Assembly (NCBI GenBank): GCA_013397795.1
Contig: VZTJ01002639.1
Coordinates: 2,148,025 to 2,212,024 of the forward strand
Direction of reading: 5' to 3'
DNA length: 64,000 nucleotides
Source: Orthonyx spaldingii
Taxonomy: Eukaryota; Chordata; Aves; Passeriformes; Orthonychidae
In this document: piece by piece, positions 62,901 to 64,000 of the stretch
How positions within the stretch are numbered: the stretch's first letter is position 1
How the letters are laid out: each line of letters starts with the position of its first letter
Position numbers and translations under genes: made by a program
Notes under the pieces: model-generated
Databases searched by the model: none
Seen by the model: the letters and a program-made list of their open reading frames with translations, nothing else
Told to the model about the DNA's origin: nothing

Positions 62901-62943
62901 AGATTCAGGTGTGGAGTCCTTTGATGAAGGAAGCAGCCACTGA
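11901..62943 (+). CDS. EPS8: EPS8, actin capping/bundling and signalling adaptor (complete CDS, 20 coding exons)
   Basis: Join of 11901-11962, 13073-13146, 22107-22174, 24519-24680, 24877-25026, 27304-27386, 29437-29573, 31341-31414, 32465-32591, 32948-33036, 35270-35344, 35948-36096, 38135-38318, 42129-42262, 45979-46090, 46969-47112, 54955-55195, 58769-58949, 59378-59507 and 62830-62943. The product is 829 residues with no internal stop; human EPS8 is 822. Domains seen: PTB about residues 60-198, proline-rich 209-222, polybasic 299-309, SH3 about 534-592, Pro/Ala linker about 619-656, C-terminal actin-binding effector region about 689-829. Family knowledge: EPS8 caps barbed ends and bundles actin, binds Abi1 and IRSp53, joins the Abi1-Sos1 Rac-GEF complex, and works in filopodia, microvilli and stereocilia tips. 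The start is the first ATG of its exon; an in-frame TAA lies 15 bases upstream (11886-11888) and A is at -3. The paralogues EPS8L1-3 are less likely because the whole length follows EPS8. Confidence 0.97.
11963..13072 (+). other. Intron between coding exons 1 and 2
   Basis: 1110 bases with GT and AG ends. It contains a short ATT/TTA-rich patch at about 12740-12774 and otherwise unique sequence. No gene or recognised transposon. Confidence 0.9.
13073..13146 (+). CDS. EPS8: EPS8 coding exon 2 (residues 21-45)
   Basis: Reads NGYGSPTFAQ and, after a charged stretch, TSAKALY, matching the N-terminal tail of EPS8. Acceptor ttccag, donor gtaagg. It ends one base into codon 46, which the next exon completes as Glu. 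Confidence 0.95.
14191..14416 (-). mobile_element. CR1 LINE 3' fragment (ORF2 C-terminus and 3'UTR)
   Basis: On the minus strand, 14231-14416 reads as the C-terminal end of CR1 ORF2, with the typical string RVVKYWNRLPREM followed by an SLETF motif. The adjoining sequence to 14191 matches the usual CR1 3' tail, with the AATCAT and AGACCTTTAAGATCAT type words. Everything upstream in the element, including the reverse transcriptase core, is missing, as is usual for 5'-truncated CR1 copies. It is inserted opposite to EPS8. Confidence 0.9.
15862..15950. repeat. ATT/TTA-rich low-complexity region
   Basis: Several short arrays of TTA or ATT triplets separated by non-repetitive bases, looking like a degenerate trinucleotide microsatellite. 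Confidence 0.6.
17558..17586. repeat. Perfect inverted repeat, 13-bp arms with 3-nt spacer
   Basis: The left arm ATTTCACTTATAA (17558-17570) is the exact reverse complement of the right arm TTATAAGTGAAAT (17574-17586), separated by TAA. It could form a hairpin or cruciform. There is no following T-run or gene context suggesting a terminator or RNA gene. Confidence 0.8.
17715..17732. repeat. Poly(T) run, 18 bases
   Basis: A homopolymer T run inside the intron, followed by TATTTTACC. No associated retroelement body was recognised on either side. Confidence 0.8.
18052..18559 (-). mobile_element. Decayed avian endogenous-retrovirus LTR (solo, antisense)
   Basis: Resembles a widespread avian LTR read on the opposite strand. 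Shared words in + orientation: GGGGTTGACCTCAGCCAGCA near 18065, the GAATTGGAAGAGCAAAAGCA block near 18150, GATAAAGATGGCTTAATAGG near 18192, and the GGTCAGTTGGGGTCAGCTGT block near 18379, followed by CACCCCCAGCCCACTCACTG. The high-coordinate end near 18559 (AGCCAGACC...CAGCACA) resembles the complement of the usual LTR start. The TATA region of that LTR type is degraded here. Boundaries are approximate and no target duplication was identified. Class assignment (ERVL-like) is from memory and uncertain. Confidence 0.65.
19121..19179. repeat. Pyrimidine-rich tract
   Basis: About 59 bases almost entirely C and T with only a few A or G interruptions. It is far from the acceptor of coding exon 3, so it is not that exon's polypyrimidine tract. 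Confidence 0.7.
22107..22174 (+). CDS. EPS8: EPS8 coding exon 3 (residues 46-68)
   Basis: Reads EQRKNYARDSVSSISETSRY then HVE, the segment leading into the PTB domain. The mammalian protein has a very similar QRKNYARDSVSS run. Acceptor ctctag, donor gtgaga. It ends on a codon boundary. Confidence 0.96.
23381..23386. repeat. Target-site duplication, left copy (AATTTT)
   Basis: Six bases directly before the TGTA start of the solo LTR. They match the six bases after its TACA end exactly. Confidence 0.8.
23387..23803 (+). mobile_element. Solo LTR of an endogenous retrovirus (417 bp)
   Basis: Begins TGTA and ends TACA, the short inverted termini expected of an LTR, and is flanked by identical 6-bp repeats AATTTT. 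Inside are a TATA-like CATAAGA (23549-23555), an AATAAA polyadenylation signal (23647-23652) about 98 bases later, and a U5-like remainder. A perfect 9-bp stem hairpin sits at its 5' end (23399-23427). It carries about 15 CpGs while the surrounding intron has very few, which suggests a comparatively recent insertion. No gag, pol or env sequence is present, so the provirus was reduced by LTR-LTR recombination. The 6-bp duplication points to a class II (beta- or alpha-like) origin, an inference. It lies in the same orientation as EPS8. Confidence 0.85.
23804..23809. repeat. Target-site duplication, right copy (AATTTT)
   Basis: Immediately follows the LTR terminal TACA and equals the left copy at 23381-23386. 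Confidence 0.8.
24519..24680 (+). CDS. EPS8: EPS8 coding exon 4 (residues 69-122), PTB domain
   Basis: Encodes the first half of the PTB fold, from HLTTFVLDRKEAMITVDDG through the KLLDAKGKVWTQDM strand region to VSLVDLESK. Nearly identical to mammalian EPS8. This domain binds NPxY-type receptor tails and related partners. 162 bases, phase 0 at both ends, acceptor caccag, donor gtaaga. Confidence 0.98.
24681..24876 (+). other. Short intron between coding exons 4 and 5
   Basis: 196 bases, the shortest intron in the gene, with a T-rich acceptor tract ending tgacag. Nothing else is seen. Confidence 0.95.
24877..25026 (+). CDS. EPS8: EPS8 coding exon 5 (residues 123-172), PTB domain
   Basis: Continues the PTB domain: NELENFPLSTIQHCQAVMNA, then LALVCKEPTQNKPDLHLFQC ending DEIK. 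150 bases, phase 0 at both ends. The HLFQCDE strand is characteristic of the EPS8 family PTB. Confidence 0.98.
25027..27303 (+). other. Intron between coding exons 5 and 6
   Basis: 2277 bases of AT-rich unique sequence. No transposon, RNA gene or coding content was recognised. Confidence 0.9.
27304..27386 (+). CDS. EPS8: EPS8 coding exon 6 (residues 173-199), end of PTB domain
   Basis: Encodes ATFIHEDIESAISDSKSGKQ then KKRLETL, the C-terminal helix of the PTB domain and a basic linker. The EDIESAISDSK core matches mammalian EPS8. It leaves two bases (AG) of Arg200, completed by the next exon. Confidence 0.97.
27468..27488. repeat. G/T-only tract with G runs
   Basis: Alternating T runs with GG, GGGG and GGGGGG shortly after the exon 6 donor. 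It resembles the other T/G tracts in the window and is only marginal as a G-quadruplex candidate. Confidence 0.5.
28981..29052. repeat. Tandem duplication, 36-bp unit, two copies
   Basis: Units 28981-29016 and 29017-29052 agree at 33 of 36 positions by direct comparison. Both contain the core AGGGGACTAGATACTTAATT. No third copy is adjacent. Confidence 0.9.
29437..29573 (+). CDS. EPS8: EPS8 coding exon 7 (residues 200-245), first proline-rich segment
   Basis: GC- and CpG-rich exon within AT-rich introns. It encodes AIPPPPRAPAPVPPG (residues 208-222) and then TQVDVRSRVAAWSAW, both hallmarks of EPS8. The N-terminal proline-rich part is reported to bind the IRSp53 SH3 domain. Acceptor ctctag, donor gtgagt. 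It ends one base into codon 246. Confidence 0.98.
29574..31340 (+). other. Intron between coding exons 7 and 8
   Basis: 1767 bases of AT-rich sequence with a T-rich acceptor tract. No repeat or gene was recognised. Confidence 0.9.
31341..31414 (+). CDS. EPS8: EPS8 coding exon 8 (residues 246-270)
   Basis: Encodes the YEKHRQHHEQEET segment followed by AEMIAARIDRDV, a charged helical stretch matching the mammalian HEQEETPEMMAARIDRDV region. It ends on a codon boundary before gtaagt. Confidence 0.96.
31415..32464 (+). other. Intron between coding exons 8 and 9
   Basis: 1050 bases. AT-rich, with no recognised elements. Confidence 0.9.
32465..32591 (+). CDS. EPS8: EPS8 coding exon 9 (residues 271-312), helix and polybasic cluster
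   Basis: Encodes QILNHILDDIEYFVTKLQKA and the following AAEAFAELS helix, then the basic run KRKKTKKSKKK (residues 299-309). The run could act as a nuclear-localisation or acidic-lipid contact; that is inference. The donor GGAG followed by gtagga leaves one base of Glu313. Confidence 0.97.
32592..32947 (+). other. Intron between coding exons 9 and 10
   Basis: 356 bases, AT-rich. Nothing is seen beyond splice signals. Confidence 0.93.
32948..33036 (+). CDS. EPS8: EPS8 coding exon 10 (residues 313-342)
   Basis: Encodes EGVLTLRAKPPPPDEFVDCF then QKFKHGFNLL, a highly conserved EPS8-family block with a short PPPP run. Acceptor gtccag, donor gtaagt, ending on a codon boundary. Confidence 0.97.
33700..33716. 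repeat. Poly(A) run, 17 bases
   Basis: A homopolymer A run in the intron, with no recognisable retroelement body upstream. Confidence 0.8.
34501..34556 (+). mobile_element. Short CR1 LINE 3'UTR remnant
   Basis: The words GGTCGGACTTGATGATCTGA and GAGGTCTTTTGTAGAAAT match the usual CR1 3' tail pattern in sense orientation. Only the terminal part is present and there is no coding content. The boundary is approximate. Confidence 0.6.
35270..35344 (+). CDS. EPS8: EPS8 coding exon 11 (residues 343-367)
   Basis: Encodes AKLKFHIQNPSAADLVHFLF then TPLHM, matching the conserved middle-region helices of EPS8. 75 bases, phase 0 at both ends. Confidence 0.97.
35345..35947 (+). other. Intron between coding exons 11 and 12
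   Basis: 603 bases. AT-rich, with nothing recognised. Confidence 0.93.
35948..36096 (+). CDS. EPS8: EPS8 coding exon 12 (residues 368-416)
   Basis: Encodes VVQTTGGPELAGTVLSPLLT, KDTIDFLRYTVTSEEGQLWM and SLGDSWTKA, following the mammalian protein throughout. The last two bases start Arg417. Confidence 0.97.
36097..38134 (+). other. Intron between coding exons 12 and 13
   Basis: 2038 bases, strongly AT-rich. No transposon or RNA gene was recognised. Confidence 0.9.
38135..38318 (+). CDS. EPS8: EPS8 coding exon 13 (residues 417-478)
   Basis: Encodes RAEWPKDHFIPPYVPRFRNG, WEPPLLNFMGAPKEQELNHL and an amphipathic helix ending EMKRLSSE. The IPPYVPRFRNGWEPP block is an EPS8-family signature. Acceptor atacag, donor gtaagt, ending on a codon boundary. 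Confidence 0.98.
39863..39890. repeat. Short (AAT)n and (ACA)n microsatellites
   Basis: Five AAT-type triplets followed by four ACA-type triplets. Confidence 0.8.
40155..40242. repeat. AT dinucleotide microsatellite with A-rich tail
   Basis: Interrupted TA/AT arrays of about 75 bases ending in an A run. Largely self-complementary and likely polymorphic. Confidence 0.9.
41225..41285. repeat. A-rich low-complexity tract (A with C, few G)
   Basis: Runs of A interrupted by CC, AC and a few G bases, similar to the tract at 10530-10595. Confidence 0.55.
42129..42262 (+). CDS. EPS8: EPS8 coding exon 14 (residues 479-522), linker before SH3
   Basis: Begins PPGVPDYPP (479-487), which differs from the mammalian sequence, then returns to the conserved ADGYAFSNTVYKRG and LLDQGAAVAAFKQ patterns. 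The segment is a presumably flexible linker. Acceptor ttgcag, donor gtaacc, leaving AG of Arg523. The reading frame continues cleanly into the SH3 exon. Confidence 0.96.
42263..45978 (+). other. Intron between coding exons 14 and 15
   Basis: 3716 bases of mostly unique sequence with no transposon recognised. Confidence 0.88.
45979..46090 (+). CDS. EPS8: EPS8 coding exon 15 (residues 523-560), first half of SH3
   Basis: Encodes RNYEAHNKAQSKKYAKCKYE then FVARNNSELSVMKEEIVE. KYEFVARNNSELS replaces the classical ALYDY-type start of SH3 domains, as in mammalian EPS8. Acceptor ttgcag, donor gtaatt. Confidence 0.98.
46091..46968 (+). other. Intron between coding exons 15 and 16
   Basis: 878 bases. 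No recognised repeat or gene. Confidence 0.92.
46969..47112 (+). CDS. EPS8: EPS8 coding exon 16 (residues 561-608), second half of SH3
   Basis: Encodes ILDDRKQWWKVQNKSGSTGF, VPNNILD and a linker ending YTRTIQ. The tandem Trp pair (568-569) and the GFVPNNIL end are visible; Ile replaces the Tyr that many SH3 domains have in the SNYV position. Family knowledge: the EPS8 SH3 prefers PxxDY ligands such as those of Abi1 and RN-tre. Phase 0 at both ends. Confidence 0.98.
48731..48896 (-). mobile_element. Ancient MIR-like SINE remnant
   Basis: In + orientation the sequence follows the order of the MIR reverse complement: an AAGCGTTTGCATAACTCCAT block, TCACAACAGCACTATGAGGT, an AGAGAGAAACGAGGCCTTGA block, then TGCCTTGCCCAAAGTCAGAC and a GTAGAGCAGGAAATCGAA end. 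Similarity is patchy, as expected for a very old copy. The call rests on remembered consensus, not on an alignment. Confidence 0.7.
50488..50506. repeat. Poly(T) run, 19 bases
   Basis: A homopolymer T run. If it were a minus-strand retroelement tail, a body should follow at higher coordinates, and none was recognised. Confidence 0.8.
51490..52074 (+). mobile_element. CR1 LINE 3' fragment (ORF2 tail and 3'UTR)
   Basis: In + orientation it carries the familiar CR1 order: CCCCTCTACTCTGCTC, CATCCAGCTCTGGGG, GGAGAGAGTCCAGAGGAGGC, GAGGAAAGGCTGAGAGAG, then a frame with IRKKFFTVRVVRHWNRLSRE and LEVFKDRLDG, ending in the ATTCTATGA tail word near 52065-52073. It is 5'-truncated with no reverse transcriptase core. 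A 16-base word (ATTATTCAGCCTGGAG) occurs twice, at 51682-51697 and 51729-51744, suggesting a small internal rearrangement. Same strand as EPS8. Confidence 0.92.
54955..55195 (+). CDS. EPS8: EPS8 coding exon 17 (residues 609-688), Pro/Ala-rich linker
   Basis: The longest coding exon and GC-rich. After KQRTDYVAKQ it encodes alternating Pro-x repeats (about 619-656) such as PSPPPMPAPIPVAVPLPPSA, then SSTSSDSGGSVARD and a basic end leading into the C-terminal region. The same order, with different repeat details, is found in mammalian EPS8. Donor gtaagt after GGATC leaves one base of Arg689. Confidence 0.97.
55196..58768 (+). other. Intron between coding exons 17 and 18
   Basis: 3573 bases. No transposon recognised. 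A T/G-rich tract lies near 58545-58585, shortly before the acceptor. Confidence 0.88.
58769..58949 (+). CDS. EPS8: EPS8 coding exon 18 (residues 689-748), actin-capping helix region
   Basis: Encodes RRKSQMEEVQDELVHRLTIG, a segment with FHVPRPNIPVVNITY, and SPEDVKAWLQSKGFNP. Val697 and Leu701 correspond by position to the mouse residues (V689, L693) reported to be needed for barbed-end capping by the amphipathic helix. The domain continues into a SAM-like helical fold. Acceptor ctccag; the gtaagt donor overlaps the valine codon, leaving GT. Confidence 0.98.
58950..59377 (+). other. Intron between coding exons 18 and 19
   Basis: 428 bases with an AT-rich, partly TATA/TGTA-repetitive middle (about 59095-59200). 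Nothing else. Confidence 0.92.
59378..59507 (+). CDS. EPS8: EPS8 coding exon 19 (residues 749-792), actin-bundling region
   Basis: Encodes VTVDSLGVLTGAQLFSLNKE, ELRTVCPEGSRVYSQITVQK and SALE. Leu765 and Lys767 correspond by position to the mouse residues (L757, K759) reported to matter for bundling. The helices are SAM-like. Acceptor ccccag, donor gtatgg, ending on a codon boundary. Confidence 0.98.
59508..62829 (+). other. Intron between coding exons 19 and 20
   Basis: 3322 bases of unique, AT-rich sequence. No recognised repeat or gene. Confidence 0.88.
62830..62943 (+). CDS. EPS8: EPS8 coding exon 20 (residues 793-829 and stop)
   Basis: Encodes ANSGSSELQEIMRRRQEKIS then AAATDSGVESFDEGSSH and a TGA stop at 62941-62943. 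The end matches mammalian EPS8 almost residue for residue. Acceptor tttttag, phase 0. Confidence 0.98.
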   Translation, partial: ANSGSSELQEIMRRRQEKISAAATDSGVESFDEGSSH

Positions 62944-64000
62944 ATGTTTCCTCTTTTCTTTGATCCCATTGTCCATAGCATTAAACCATCCAGCTTTGCT
63001 TTAGGAAGCAGTGAAGGGGTATGTCTTAGTGTATTGTAAACATAACTAGCGAACATAAAGAAAATTTACAGTAGTCTCCACAGAAGTACCTGCTGCTGGC
63101 GTCTCATCATGAAAAATGAACAGATAAGAAATGCAGTGGAGCTTCCTGACAGGTAAAAATATTGGTACATGATTCATTTACGCCCAAAGATGAGTCTTGG
63201 CTTTATGGAATTAACATGGCAGATAGATTGGAGCATGTCTTTGTGATTCATCTGAGGGAAGCTGAGCCAGCAATAAAAAAAAACATTTGAACCCTTCAGT
63301 AATACTAAAATTCTGAATCCCATCTCTTGCTGTAGTGTGCAATTATGTCTTTCTGGCTCAGTCTTTCTTGTCAGGCATTTGGCTGCAGGATGTTTACTTA
63401 ACTTGTTGACTCCAGCAAATGTAGAGGAAACCTTTAGGGACTGAACAGCAGCCCAACATAGACTGAATCTTTCTTGCATCACTCCTGAGATGTTTTATTA
63501 CTAATGATGCTGTTTATAGCAAAATAATACTCTGTACATTGATTTTATCCATACTTCACCTGTGATGAACTACAATATTGCACAAGAAGGAGGAACTAGA
63601 GAATAGTAACACAACCCAGCTCAAAGAGGTGATGAGATCTGCTGTAGCCATGCAACAACTCACAGTACATTTTTTTTAATATAGTTGCATTTTTTTGTCT
63701 GTAACTTAACCCGTCAGAAAGAACAGTGTATAATCTAGATTTCTCTGTGTGTTGATCCCAGATATCAGTTTTACCCTATGTAAAAAGCCTTTGTAATTTC
63801 CTTTATAAATGTCATCTTTTGGAAGAGTGGATTCCTGGAAGCAAAACAGGGGAAAAAAGAAATGAGAAACATCCATTCCAGAAAATGTTATTTTTGAAGA
63901 TGCAATGATTTTTTTCACAAAATGTTCTGTTTCACATGGTCATGTGATTTTATATATAATATATGTATTATATATAATATATAATATCACTTAATTTAGA
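62944..64000 (+). other. EPS8: EPS8 3'UTR (extent uncertain)
   Basis: Sequence after the stop. AATAAA occurs at 63272-63277 but runs into a genomic A-tract, so it may or may not be a real polyadenylation signal. No second canonical AATAAA lies before the window end, so a longer transcript may extend past 64000. The last bases form an AT microsatellite. Confidence 0.6.
63948..63987. repeat. TA-rich microsatellite in the 3' flank or 3'UTR
   Basis: Interrupted TATA/ATAT arrays at the window end, similar in character to the tract at 40155-40242. Confidence 0.8.

Noticed and set aside
1..64000. CRISPR arrays, prokaryotic operons or an unknown multi-gene system
   Set aside because: No regularly spaced direct repeats and no closely packed coding frames. 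All supported coding sequence belongs to one spliced vertebrate gene.

Overview
The window looks like vertebrate nuclear DNA, most probably from a bird. It is AT-rich and intron-dominated, with GT-AG splice sites. It carries CR1 LINE tails, an old avian-type LTR and a MIR-like SINE remnant. No bacterial-style operon, CRISPR array or rRNA was seen, and no convincing tRNA.

One protein-coding gene accounts for the window: EPS8 (epidermal growth factor receptor kinase substrate 8) on the + strand. I could assemble the complete coding sequence from 20 coding exons between 11901 and 62943. Joined, they give 2490 bases: 829 codons plus a TGA stop, with no frameshift or internal stop. Every junction has GT/AG ends and compatible phase. 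The order of domains is the EPS8 order: N-terminal PTB domain (coding exons 3-6), first proline-rich segment (exon 7), helical and basic middle region (exons 8-14), SH3 domain (exons 15-16), long Pro/Ala linker (exon 17), and C-terminal actin capping/bundling effector region (exons 18-20). Human EPS8 is 822 residues, so the length fits.

Layout: 1-11871 is upstream non-coding DNA, most simply the first intron, since no promoter-like CpG island is visible and the first coding exon begins with a short 5'UTR piece. 11872-38318 holds coding exons 1-13. 38319-47112 holds exons 14-16. 47113-54954 is a repeat-bearing intron. 54955-62943 holds exons 17-20, followed by 3'UTR to the window end.

Interspersed repeats in introns: a minus-strand CR1 tail (14191-14416), a decayed minus-strand avian LTR (about 18052-18559), a well-preserved solo LTR with a 6-bp target-site duplication in sense orientation (23387-23803), a short CR1 3' tail (34501-34556), a MIR-like SINE remnant (48731-48896) and a plus-strand CR1 ORF2 tail (51490-52074). 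The rest is unique intronic sequence and low-complexity tracts. I found no undescribed multi-gene system. The most interesting non-coding items are the sense-oriented solo LTR, a possible regulatory island near 2430-2790, a perfect 13-bp-arm hairpin at 17558-17586 and a 36-bp tandem duplication at 28981-29052.
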